From Aristolochia californica (lineage: Eukaryota; Streptophyta; Magnoliopsida; Piperales; Aristolochiaceae), in the NCBI GenBank assembly GCA_029961685.1, contig JARWKL010000007.1, forward strand, positions 12,485,406-12,549,405: a DNA stretch of 64,000 bases, given 5' to 3'. The stretch's first letter is position 1. Each line of letters opens with the position of its first letter. Below are positions 39,300 through 52,300 of the stretch, piece after piece. The translations under genes were made by a program, and so were the position numbers. Below the pieces are notes generated by a model that worked only from the letters and a program-made list of their open reading frames with translations, was not told the DNA's origin and did not search any database.

Positions 39300-42200
39300 G
39301 ATTAAATATAGAAAGTAAAATGAAATTTAGAAAGAAAGATGACATATAGAAAGTAAAATAAAATATAGAAAGAAGGTTAAAATAAAGAAAGTAAAATGAA
39401 ATATAGAAAGTAAAATGAAATATAAAAAGAAATATGAAATATAGAAAGTAAAATGTAATATAGAAAGAAAGAAGAAATAAAAATAAAATAAAATGAAATA
39501 TTGAACGAAAAAGGAAAAATGGAAAGAAAGATAAAATATAGAAAGAAAGTTGAATTATAGAAAGTAAAATGTAATGTAGAAACAAGATGAAATATAGAAA
39601 GTAAAATGAAAAATATAAGGTAAGATGAAAAATAAAAAGTAAGATAAAATATAGAAAGTGAGATAAAATATAGAAAGTAAAATAAAATAATGAAAGAAAG
39701 ATGAATTATAAAAAGGAAAATGAAATACAAAAAGAATGATGAAGTATAGAAAGGAAAATAAAATATAGAATGCAAAATGAATTATAGTAAGAAAAACGAT
39801 ACATAGAAAGTAACATGAAATAAAGAAAGAAAGATGAAATATAGAAACTAAAATGAAATATAGAAAGAAAGATGAAATATAGAAAGTGAAATGAAATATA
39901 GAAAGAAAGATGAAATAGAGAAAGTAAAATGAAATATAGAAAGAAAGATGAAATATAAAAAGTAAAATGAAATTTATAAAGAAAGATGAAATATAGAAAG
40001 TAAAATAAAATATAGAAAAAAAAAATGATGTATAGAAAGTAACATGAATTAAAGAAAGAAAGGTGAAAAATAAAATGTAAAATGAAATATAAATAGAAGG
40101 TTAAAATAAATAAAGTAAAATAAAATATAGAAAGAAATATGAAACATAGAAAGTAAAAAGAAATATATAAAGAAGGATGAAATATAGATAGTAAAATGTA
40201 ATATAGAAAGAAATATGAAATAAAAAAATGAAATATTGAAAGAAAAAGGAAATATGGAAAGAAAGATGAATTATAGAAAGGAAAATGAAATATAGAAAGA
40301 ATTTGAAAATAGAAAGTAAGATGAAATATAGAAAGTGAGATGAAATATAGAAAGTAAAATAAAATAAAGAAAGAAAGATGAAATATAGAAAGTAAAATGA
40401 AATACAGAAAGAATGATGAAGTATAGAAAGTAAAATAAAATATAGAATGTAACATGAAATATAGTAAGAGAAACGATATATAGAAAGTAACATGAAATGA
40501 AGAAAGAAAGATGAAACATAGAAACTAAAATGAAATATAGAAAGAAAGATGAAATATAGAAAGTGAAATGAAATATAGAAAGAAAGATGAAATATAGAAA
40601 GTAAAATGAAATATAGAAAGAAAGATGAAATATAAAAAGTAAAATGAAATTTATAAAGAAAGATGAAATATAGAAAGTAAAATAAAATATAGTACAAAAA
40701 ATGATGTATAGAAAGTAACATGAAATAAAGAAAGAAAGATGAAATATAGAAGCTAAAATGAAATATAGAAAGAAAGATGAAATATAGAAAGTGCTATGAA
40801 ATATAGAAAGAAAGATGAAATAGAGAAAGTAAAATGAAATATAGAAAGAAGTTGAAATATAGAAAGTAAAATGAAAAATAGAAAGTAAGATGAAAAATAG
40901 AAAGTAAAATAAAATATAGAAAGAAAGATGAAATATAGAAACTAAAATGAAATACAGAAAGAAAGATTAAATATAGAAAGTAAAATAAAATTTAGAAAGA
41001 AAGATGACATATAGAAAGTAAAATAAATATAGAAAGAAGGTTAAAATAATGAAAGTAAAATGAAATATAGAATGAAATATGAAATATAGAAATTAAAATG
41101 AAATATAAAAAGAAATATGAAATATAGAAAGTAAAATGTAATTTAGAAAGAAAGAAGAAATAAAAATAAAATAAAATGAAATATTGAACGAAAAAGGAAA
41201 AATGGAAAGAAAGATAAAATATAGAAAGAAAGTTGAATTATGGAAAGTAAAATGAAATGTAGAAAGAAGATGAAATATAGAAAGTAAAATGAAAAATATA
41301 AGGTAAGATGAAAAATAGAAAGTAAGATAAAATATAGAAAGTGAGATGAAATATAGAAAGTAAAATAAAATAATGAAAGAAAGATGAATTATAAAAAGGA
41401 AAATGAAATACAAAAAGAATGATGAAGTATAGAAAGAAAAATAAAATATAGAATGCAAAATGAAATATAGTAAGAAAAACGATATATAGAAAGTAACATG
41501 AAATAAAGAAAGAAAGATGAAATATAGAAACTAAAATGAAATATAGAAAGAAAGATGAAATATAGAAAGTGAAATGAAATATAGAAAGAAAGATGAAATA
41601 GAGAAAGTAAAATGAAATATAGAAAGAAAGATGAAATATAAAAAGTAAAATGAAATTTTTAAAGAAAGATGAAATATAGAAAGTAAAATAAAATATAGTA
41701 AAAAAAATGATGTATAGAAAGTAACATGAATTAAAGAAAGAAAGGTGAAAAATAAAACATAAAATGAAATATAAAAAGAAGGTTAAAATAAATAAAGTAA
41801 AATGAAATATAGAAAGAAATATGAAACATAGAAAGTAAAAAGAAATATATAAAGAAAGATGAAATATAGAAAGTAAAATGTAATATAGAAAGAAATATGA
41901 AATAAAAAAATGAATTATTGAAAGAAGAAGGAAATATGGAAAGAAAGATGAATTATAGAAAGGAAAATGAAATATAGAACGAATTTGAAAATAGAAAGTA
42001 AGATGAAATATAGAAAGTGAGATGAAATATAGAAAGTAAAATAAAATAAAGAAAGAAAGATGAAATATAGAAAGTAAAATAAAATACAAAAAGAATGATG
42101 AAGTATAGAAAGTAAAATAAAATATAGAATGTAACATGAAATATAGTAAGAGAAACGATATATAGAAAGTAACATGAAATAAAGAAACTAAAATGAAATA

Positions 42201-44200
42201 TAGAAAGAAAGATGAAATATAGAAAGTGAAATGAAATATAGAAAGAAAGATGAAATATAGAAAGTAAAATGAAATATAGAATGAAATATGAAATATAGAA
42301 AGTAAAAAGAAATATATAAAGAAAGATGAAATGTAGAAAGTAAAATGTAATATAGAAAGCAAGATGAAATAAAAAAATAAAATATTGAAAGAAAAAGGAA
42401 ATATGGAAAGAAAGATGAGTTATAGAAAGAAAGATGAATTATAGAAAGGAAAATGAAATATAGAAAGAAGTTGAAATATAGAAAGTAAAATAAAAAATAG
42501 AAAGTAAGATGAAAAATAGAAAGTAAAATAAAATGTAGAAAGAAAGATGAAATATAGAAACTAAAGTGAAATACAGAAAGAAAGATTAAATATAGAAAGT
42601 AAAATGAAATTTAGAAAGAAAGATGACATATAGAAAGTAAAATAAAATATAGAAAGAAGGTTAAAATAAAGAAAGTAAAATGAAATATAGAAAGTAAAAA
42701 GAAATATATAAAGAAAGATGAAATGTAGAAAGTAAAATGTAATATAGATAGAAAGATGAAATAAAAAAAATAAAATATTGAAAGAAAAAGGAAATATGGA
42801 AAAAAAGATGAATTATAGAAAGAAAGATGAATTATAGAAAGGAAAATGAAATATAGAAAGAAGTTGAAATATAGAAAGTAAAATGAAAAATAGAAAGTAA
42901 GATGAAAAATAGAAAGTAAAATAAAATATAGAAAGAAAGATGAAATATAGAAACTAAAATGAAATACAGAAAGAAAGATTAAATATAGAAAGTAAAATGA
43001 AATTTAGAAAGTAAAATAAAATATAGAAAGAAGGTTAAAATAAAGAAAGTAAAATGAAATATAGAATGAAATATGAAATATAGAAAGTAAAATGAAATAT
43101 AAAAGGAAATATGAAATATAGAAAGTAAACTGTAATATAGAAAGAAAGAAGAAATAAAAATAAAATAAAATGAAATATTGAACGAAAAAGGAAAAATAGA
43201 AAGAAAGATAAAATATAGAAAGAAAGTTGAATTATAGAAAGCAAAATGAAATGTAGAAAGAAGATGAAATATAGAAAGTAAAATGAAAAATATAAGGTAA
43301 GATGAAAAATAGAAAGTAAGATAAAATATAGAAAGTGAGATGAAATATAGAAAGTAAAAGAAAATAATGAAAGAAAGATGAATTATAAAAAGGAAAATGA
43401 AATAGAAAAAGAATGATGAAGTATATAAAGGAAAATAAAATATAGAATGCAAAATGAAATATAGTAAGAAAAGAGATATATAGAAAGTAACATGAAATAA
43501 AGAAACAAAGATAAAATATAGAAACTAAAATGAAATACAGAAAGAAAGATGAAATATAGAAAGTGAAATAAAATATAGAAAGAAAGATGAAATAGAGAAA
43601 GTAAAATGAAATGTAGAAAGAAAGATGAAATATAGAAAGAAAGATGAAATATAAAAAGAAAAATGAAATTTATAAAGAAAGATGAAATATAGAAAGTAAA
43701 ATAAAATATAGTAAAAAAAATGATGTATAGAAAGTAACATGAATTAAAGAAAGAAAGGTGAAAAATAAAACGTAAAATGAAATATAAAAAGACGGTTAAA
43801 ATAAATAAAGTAAAATGAAATATAGAAAGAAATATGAAACATAGAAATTAAAAGAAATATATAAAGAAGGATGAAATATAGATAGTAAAATGTAATATAG
43901 AAAGAAATACGAAATAAAAAAATGAAATATTGAAAGAAAAAGGAAATATGGAAAGAAAGATGAATTATAGAAAGGAAAATGAAATATAGAAAGAATTTGA
44001 AAATAGAAAGTAAGATGAAATATAGAAAGTGAGATGAAATATAGAAAGTAAAATAAAATAAAGAAAGAAAGATGAAATATAGAAAGTAAAATGAAATACA
44101 GAAAGAATGATGAAGTATAGAAAGTAAAATAAAATATAGAATGTAACATGAAATATAGTAAGAGAAACGATATATAGAAAGTAACATGAAATGAAGAAAG
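39300..44200 (+). repeat. 1.68-2.0 kb family 2 units in tandem
   Basis: The aaggtaagat marker at 39617, 41300 and 43294 and the gatgtatag marker at 40027, 41709 and 43722 advance together. They move by 1683 and 1682 bp, then by 1994 and 2013 bp. These are three related units; the third interval is longer by roughly 310-330 bp of added monomers. Similarity is strongest at 39.3-40.6, 41.0-42.3 and 43.0-44.2 kb. Confidence 0.72.
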
Positions 44201-44580
44201 AAAGATGAAACATAGAAACTAAAATGAAATATAGAAAGAAAGATGAAATACAGAAAGTAAAATGAAATATAGAAAGAAAGATGAAATATAGAAAGTAAAA
44301 TGAAATATAGAAAGAAAGATGAAATATAAAAAGTAAAATGAAATTTATAAAGAAAGATGAAATATAGAAAGTAAAATAAAATATAGTAAAAAAATGATGT
44401 ATAGAAAGTAACATGAAATAAAGAAAGAAAGATGAAATATAGAAACTAAAATGAAATATAGAAAGAAAGATGAAATATAGAAAGTGCAATGAAATATAGA
44501 AAGAAAGATGAAATAGAAAGTAAAATAAAATATAGTAAAAAAAATGATGTATAGAAAGTAACATGAATTAAAGAATGAAA

Positions 44581-47511
44581 GGTGAAAAATAAAACGTAAA
44601 ATGAAATAAAAAAAGGAGGTTAAAATAAAGAAAGTAAAATGAAATATAGAAGAAATATGAAACATAGAAAGTAAAAAGAAATATAAAAAGAAGGATGAAA
44701 TATAGATAGTAAAATGTAATATAGAAAGAAATATGAAATAAAAAAATGAAATATTGAAAGAAAAAGGAAATATGGAAAGAAAGATGAATTATAGAAAGGA
44801 AAATGAAATATAGAAAGAATTTGAAAATAGAAAGTAAGATGAAATATAGAAAGTGAGATAAAATATTGAAAGTAAAATAATATAAAGAAAGAAAGATGAA
44901 TTATAAAAAGTAAAATGAAATACAGAAAGAATGATGAAGTATAGAAAGGAAAATAAAATATAGAATGCAAAATGAAATATAGTAAGAAAAATGATATATA
45001 GAAAGTAACATGAAATAAAGAAAGAAAGATGAAATATAGAAACTAAAATGAAATATAGAAATAAAGATGAAATATAGAAAGTGAAATGGAATATAGAAAG
45101 AAAGATGAAATAGAGAAAGTAAAATGAAATATAGAAAGAAAGATGAAATATAAAAAGTAAAATAAAATTTATAAAGAAAGATGAAATATAGAAAGTAAAA
45201 TAAAATATAGTAAAAAAAATGATGTATAGAAAGTAACATGAATTAAAGAATGAAAGGTGAAAAATAAAACGTCAAATGAAATAAAAAAAGGAGGTTAAAA
45301 TAAAGAAAGTAAAATGAAATATAGAAAGAAATATGAAGCATAGAAAGTAAAAAGAAATATATAAAGAAAGATGAAATATAGAAAATAAAATGTAATATAG
45401 AAAGAAATATGAAATAAAAAATGAAATATTGAAAGAAAAAGGAAATATGGAAAGAAAGATGAATTATAGAAAGGAAAATGAAATATAGAAAGAATTTGAA
45501 AATAGAAACTAAGATGAAATATAGAAAGTGAGATGAAATATAGAAAGTAAAATAAAATAAAGAAAGAAAGATGAATTATAAAAAGTAAAATGAAATACAG
45601 AAAGAATGATGAAGTATAGAAAGTAAAATGTAATATAGAAAGAAAGAAGAAACAAAAATAAAATAAAATGAAATATTGAACGAAAAAGGAAAAATGGAAA
45701 GAAAGATAAAATATAGAAAGAAAGCTGAATTATAGAAAGTAAAATGACATGTAGAAAGAAGATGAAATATAGAAAGTATAATGAAAAATACAAGGTAAGA
45801 TGAAAAATAGAAAGTAAGATAAAATATAGAAAGTGAGATGAAATATAGCAAGTAAAATAAAATAAAGAAAGAAAGACGAATTATAAAAAGTAAAATGAAA
45901 TACAGAAAGAATGATGAAGTATAGAAAGGAAAATAAAATATAGAATGCAAAATGAAATATAGTAAGAAAAACGATATATAGAAAGTAACATGAAATAAAG
46001 AAAGAAAGATGAAATATAGAAACTAAAATGAAATATAGAAAGAAAGATGAAATATAGAAAGTGAAATAGAATATAGAAAGAAAGATGAAATAGAGAAAGT
46101 AAAATGAAATATAGAAAGAAAGATGAAATAGAGAAAGTAAAATGAAATATAGAAAGAAAGATGAAATATAAAAAGTAAAATGAAATTTATAAAGAAAGAT
46201 GAAATATAGAATGTAGAATAAAATATAGTAAAAAAATGATGTATAGAAAGTAACATGAATTAAAGAATGAAAGGTGAAAACTAAAACGTAAAATGAAATA
46301 TAAAAAGGAGGTTAAAATAAAGAAAGTAAAATGAAATATACAAAGAAATATGAAACATAGAAAGTAAAAAGAAATATATAAAGAAAGATGAAATATAGAA
46401 AGTAAAATGTAATATAGAAAGAAATATGAAATAAAAAATGAAATATTGAAAGAAAAAGGAAATATGGAAAGAAAGATGAATTATAGAAAGGAAAATGAAA
46501 TATAGAAAGAATTTGAAAATAGAAAGTAAGATGAAATATAGAAAGTGAGATGAAATATAGAAAGTAAAATTAAATAAAGAAAGAAAGATGAATTATAAAA
46601 AGTAAAATGAAATACAGAAAGAATGATGAAGTATAGAAAGGAAAATAAAATATAGAATGCAAAATGAAATATAGTAAGAAAAACGATATATAGAAAGTAA
46701 CATGAAATAAAGAAAGAAAGATGAAATATAGAAACTAAAATGAAATATAGAAAGAAAGATGAAATATAGAAAGTGAAATGGAATATAGAAAGAAAGATGA
46801 AATAGAGAAAGTAAAATGAAATATAGAAAGAAAGATGAAATATAAAAAGTAAAATGAAATTTATAAAGAAAGATGAAATATAGAAAGTAAAATAAAATAT
46901 AGTAAAAAAAATGATGTATAGAAAGTAACATGAATTAAAGAAAGAAAGGTGAAAAATAAAACGTAAAATGAAATATAAAAAGGAGGTTAAAATAAAGAAA
47001 GTAAAATGAAATATAGAAAGAAATATGAAACATAGAAAGTAAAAAGAAATATATAAAGAAAGATGAAATATAAAAAGTAAAATGTAATATAGAAAGAAAT
47101 ATGAAATAAAAAAAGAATTAGTGAAAGAAAAAGGAAATATGGAAAGAAAGATGAATTATAGAAAGGAAAATGAAATATAGAAAGTAAGATGAAATATAGA
47201 AACTGAGAGAAAATATAGAAAGTAAAATAAAATAAAGAAAGAAAGATGAATTATAAAAAGTAAAATGAAATACAGAAAGAATGATGAAGTATAGAAAGGA
47301 AAATAAAATATAGAATGCAAAATGAAATATAGTAAGAAAAACGATATATAGAAAGAAACATGAAATAAAGAAAGAAAGATGAAATATAGAAACTAAAATG
47401 AAATATAGAAAGAAAGATGAAATATAGAGAGTGAAATGAAATATAGAAAGTAAAATAAAATATAGTAAAAAAAATGATGTATAGAAAGTAACATGAATTA
47501 AAGAAAGAAAG
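44581..47511 (+). repeat. Alternating 675/1017-bp ladder (1692-bp unit)
   Basis: The ggtgaaaa marker inside the aaaggtgaaaaataaaacg variant occurs at 44581, 45256, 46273, 46948 and 47511. Spacings are 675, 1017, 675 and 563 bp. The first two pairs form a 1692-bp unit (89 x 19 plus 1). Sequence downstream of 45240 and of 46932 matches over several hundred bases. Confidence 0.72.
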
Positions 47512-48779
47512 GTGAAAAATAAAACGTAAAATGAAATATAAAAAGGAGGTTAAAATAAAGAGAGTAAAATGAAATATAGAAAGAAATATGAAACATAGAA
47601 AGTAAAAAGAAATATATAAAGAAAGATGAAATATAGATAGTAAAATGTAATATAGAAAGAAAAAAATGAAATATTGAAAGAAAAAGGAAATATGGAAAGA
47701 AAGAGGAATTATAGAAAGGAAAATGAAAAATAGAAAGTAAGATGAAATATAGAAAGTAAGATGAAATATAGAAAGTAAGATGAAATATAGAAAGTGAGAT
47801 GAAATATAGAAAGTAAAATAAAATAAAGAAAGTAAAATGAAATACAGAAAGAATGATGAAGTATAGAAAGTAAAATAAAATATAGAATGTAACATGAAAT
47901 ATAGTAAGAGAAACGATATATAGAAAGTAACATGAAATGAAGAAAGAAAGATGAAATATAGAAACTAAAATGAAATATAGAGAGAAAGATGAAATATAGA
48001 AAGTGAAATGAAATATAGAAAGAAAGATGAAATATAGAAAGTAAAATGAAATATAGAATGAAAGATGAAATATAAAAAGTAAAATGAAATTTATAAAGAA
48101 AGAACAAATATAGAAAGTAAAATAAAATATGGTAAAAAAAAATGATGTATAGAAAGTAACATGAAATAAAGAAAGAAAGATGAAATATAGAAAGTAAAAT
48201 AAAAAAAATAAGGTAAGATGAAAAATAGAAAGTAAGATAAAATATAGAAAGTGAGATGAAATATAGAAAGTAAAATAAAATAAAGAAAGAAAGATGAATT
48301 ATAAAAAGTAAAATGAAATACAGAAAGAATGATGAAGTATAGAACGGAAAATAAAATATAGAATGCAAAATGAAATATAGTAAGAAAAATGATATATAGA
48401 AAGTAACATGAAATAAAGAAAGAAAGATGAAATATAGAAACTAAAATGAAATATAGAAAGAAAGATGAAATATAGAAAGTGAAATGAAATATAGAAAGAA
48501 AGATGAAATATTGAAAGAAAAAGGAAATATGGAAAGAAAGATGAATTATAGAAAGGAAAATGAAATATAGAAAGAATTTGAAAATAGAAAGTAAGATGAA
48601 ATATAGAAAGTGAGATGAAATATAGAAAGTAAAATAAAATAAAGAAAGTAAAATGAAATACAGAAAGAATGATGAAGTATAGAAAGTAAAAGAAAATATA
48701 GAAAGTAACTTGAAATATAGTAAGAGAAACGATATATAGAAAATAACATGAAATGAAGAAAGAAAGATGAAATATAGAA

Positions 48780-49340
48780 ACTAAAATGAAATATAGAAAG
48801 TGAAATGAAATATAGAAAGAAAGATGAAATATAGAAAGTAAAATGAAATATAGAAAGAAAGATGAAATATAAAAAGTAAAATGAAATTTATAAAGAAAGA
48901 AGAAATATAGAAAGTAAAATAAAATATAGTAAAAAAAATGATGTATAGAAAGTAACATGAAATGAAGAAAGAAAGATGAAATATAGAAAGTGAAATGAAA
49001 TATAGAAAGAAAGATGAAATGCAGAAAGTAAAAAGAAATATAGAAAGAAAGATGAAATATAAAAAGTAAAATGAAATTTATAAAGAAAGATGAAATATAG
49101 AAAGTAAAATAAAATATAGTAAAAACAAATGATGTATAGAAAGTAACATGAAATGAAGAAAGAAAGATGAAATATAGAAAGTGAAATGAAATATAGAAAG
49201 AAAGATGAAATAGAGAAAGTAAAATGAAATATAGAAAGAAAGATGAAATATAAAAAGTAAAATGAAATTTATAAAGAAAGATGAAATATAGAAAGTAAAA
49301 TAAAATATAGTAAAAAAATGATGCATAGAAAGTAACATGA
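48780..49340 (+). repeat. 190-bp (10-monomer) ladder, three units
   Basis: The gatgtatag variant (gatgcatag in the last unit) occurs at 48940, 49131 and 49320. The intervals are 191 and 189 bp, that is ten monomers plus or minus one base. The one-base deviations come from the A run before the marker, which reads aaaaacaaat in the second unit and is shorter in the third. Intervening monomers keep the same order. Confidence 0.8.
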
Positions 49341-52300
49341 ATTAATGAAAGAAAGATGAAAAATAGAAAGTAAAATGAAATATAGAAAGAAGGTTCAAAT
49401 AAAGAAACTAAAATGAAATATAGAAAGAAAGATGAAATATAGAAAGTGAAATGAAATATAGAAAGAAAGATGAAATATAGAAAGTAAAATGAAATATAGG
49501 AAGAAAGATGAAATATAAAAGTAAAATGAAATTTATATAGAAAGATGAAATATAAAAGTAAAATGAAATTTATAAAGAAAGATGAAATATAAAAGTAAAA
49601 TGAAATTTATAAAGAAAGATGAAATATAGAAAGTAAAAAAAAATATAGTAAAAAAATGATGTATAGAAAGTTACATGAATTAAAGAAAGAAAGGTTAAAA
49701 ATAAAACATAAAATGAAATATAAAAAGGAGGTTAAAATAAAGAAAGTTAAATGAAATATAAAAGTAAAATGAAATTTATAAAGAAAGTTGAAATATAAAA
49801 GTAAAATGAAATTTATAAAGAAAGATGAAATATAGAAAGTACAATAAAATATAGTAAAAAAAATGATGTATAGAAAGTAACATGAATTAAAGAAAGAAAG
49901 GTCAAAAATAAAACGTAAAATGAAATATAAAAAGGTGGTTAAAATAAAGAAAGTAAAATGAAATATAGATAGAAATATGAAACATAGAAAGTAAAAAGAA
50001 ATTTATAATGAAAGATGAAATATAGAAAGTAAAATGTAATATAGAAAGAAAAATGAAATATTGAAAGAAAGATGAAATTATAGAAAGAAAGATGAATTAT
50101 AGAAAGGAAAATGAAATATAGAAGGAAGTTGAAATATAAAAAGAAAAATGAAAAATAGAAAGTAAGATGAAAAATAGAAAGAAAAATAAAATATAGAAAG
50201 AAAGATGAAACATAGAAAGTAAAATGAAATACCGAAAGAAAGTTTAAATATAGAAAGTAAAATGAAATTTAGAAAGAAAGATGAAATATAAAAAGAAAAA
50301 TAAAATATAAAAAGAAGGTTAAAATAAAGAAAGTAAAATGAAATATAGAATGAAATATGAAATATAGAAAGTAAAAAGAAATATATAAAGAAAGATGAAA
50401 TGTAGAAAGTAAAATGTAATATAGAAAGAAAGATGAAATAAAAAAATTAAATATTGAAAAAAAAGGAAATATGGAAAGAAAGATGAATTATAGAAAGAAA
50501 GATGAATTATAGAAAGGAAAATGAAATATAGAAAGAAGTTGAAATATAGAAAGTAAAATGGAAAATAGAAAGTAAGATGAAAAATAGAAAGTAAAATAAA
50601 ATATAGAAAGAAAGATGAAATATAGAAACTAAAATGAAATACCGAAAGAAAGAATAAATATAGAAAGTAAAATAAAATTTAGAAAGAAAAATGACATATA
50701 GAAAGTAAAATAAAATATAGAAAGAAGGTTAAAATAAAGAAAGTAAAATGAAATATAGAATGAAATATGAAATATAGAAAGTAAAAAGAAATATATAAAG
50801 AAAGATGAAATGTAGAAAGTAAAATGTAATATAGAAAGAAAGATGAAATAAAAAAATAAAATATTGAAAGAAAAAGGAAATATGGAAAAAAAGATGAATT
50901 ATAGAAAGAAAGATGAATTATAGAAAGGAAGATGAAATATAGAAAGAAGTTGAAATATAGAAAATAAAATGAAAAATAGAAAGTAAGATGAAAAATAGAA
51001 AGTAAAATAAAATATAGAAAGAAAGATGAAATATAGAAACTAAAATGAAATACAGAAAGAAAGATTAAATATAGAAAGTAAAATGAAATTTAGAAAGAAA
51101 GATGACATATAGAAAGTAAAATAAAATATAGAAAGTAAAATGAAATATAGAATGAAATATGAAATATAGAAAGTAAAATGAAATATAAAAAGAAATATGA
51201 AATATAGAAAGTAAAATGTAATATAGAAAGAAAGAAGAAACAAAAATAAAATAAAATGAAATATTGAACGAAAAAGGAAAAATGGAAAGAAAGATACAAT
51301 ATAGAAAGAAAGCTGAATTATAGAAAGTAAAATGAAATGTAGAAAGAAGATGAAATATAGAAAGTAAAATGAAAAATACAAGGTAAGATGAAAAATAGAA
51401 AGTAAGATAAAATATAGAAAGTGAGATGAAATATAGAAAGTAAAATAAAATAAAGAAAGAAAGACGAATTATAAAAAGTAAAATGAAATACAGAAAGAAT
51501 GATGAAGTATAGAAAGGAAAATAAAATATAGAATGAAAAATGAAATATAGTAAGAAAAACGATATATAGAAAGTAACATGAAATAAAGAAAGAAAGATGA
51601 AATATAGAAACTAAAATGAAATATAGAAAGTGAAATGAAATATAGAAAGAAAGATGAAATAGAGAAAGTAAAATGTAATATAGAAAGAAAGATGAAATAT
51701 AAAAAGTAAAATGAAATTTATAAAGAAAGATGAAATATAGAAAGTAAAATAAAATTAGTAAAAAAAATGATGTATAGAAAGTAACATGAATTAAAGAAAG
51801 AAAGGTCAAAAATAAAACGTAAAATGAAATATAAAAAGGAGGTTAAAATAAATAAAGTAAAATGAAATATAGAAAGAAATATGAAACATAGAAAGTAAAA
51901 AGAACTATATAAAGAAAGATGAAATATAGAAAGTAAAATGTATTATAGAAAGAAATACGAAATAAAAAAATAAAATATTGAAAGAAAAAGGAAGGATGGA
52001 AAGAAAGATGAATTATAGAAAGGAAAATGAAATATAAAAAGAATTTGAAAATAGAAAGTAAGATGAAATATAGAAAGTCAGATGAAATATAGAAAGTAAA
52101 ATAAAATAAAGAAAGTAAAATGAAATACAGAAAGAATGATGAAGTATAGAAAGTAAAATAAAATATAGAATGTAACATGAAATATAGTAAGAAGAACGAT
52201 ATATAGAAAGTAACATGAAATGAAGAAAGGAAGATGAAATATAGAAACTAAACTGAAATATAGAAAGAAAGATGAAATACAGAAAGTAAAATGAAATATA

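Larger units (their letters stand above)
35035..50230 (+). repeat. Family 2 satellite domain, middle part with nested repeats
   Basis: Family 2 variants resume and continue to the next HOR. The aaggtaagat marker occurs at 35891, 39617, 41300, 43294, 45792 and 48210. Sections near 35.6-36.7 kb and 39.4-40.4 kb match closely at an offset of 3726 bp. The arrangement is a patchwork of cassettes in which short blocks were duplicated at several scales; the clearest are listed separately. I see no gene and no non-satellite DNA. Confidence 0.83.

Noticed and set aside
41238..42362. Minus-strand open frame of 374 codons, the longest in the window; similar ones at 10010-11050 (346), 55754-56728 (324) and 60111-61079 (322)
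   Set aside because: The monomer complement has no stop codon in any frame, so long frames arise by composition alone. Frames overlap in different registers, end at random point variants, often rely on alternative starts, and encode only a drifting 19-residue F/I/L/Y/S pattern.
45280..45300. aaaaggaggttaaaat variant (also near 46312, 46980, 47545, 51836 and 55146) resembling a ribosome binding site
   Set aside because: The aggagg match is a one-base variant of the aagaaggtt monomer on the plus strand, where all frames are closed by stops within about 57 bp.
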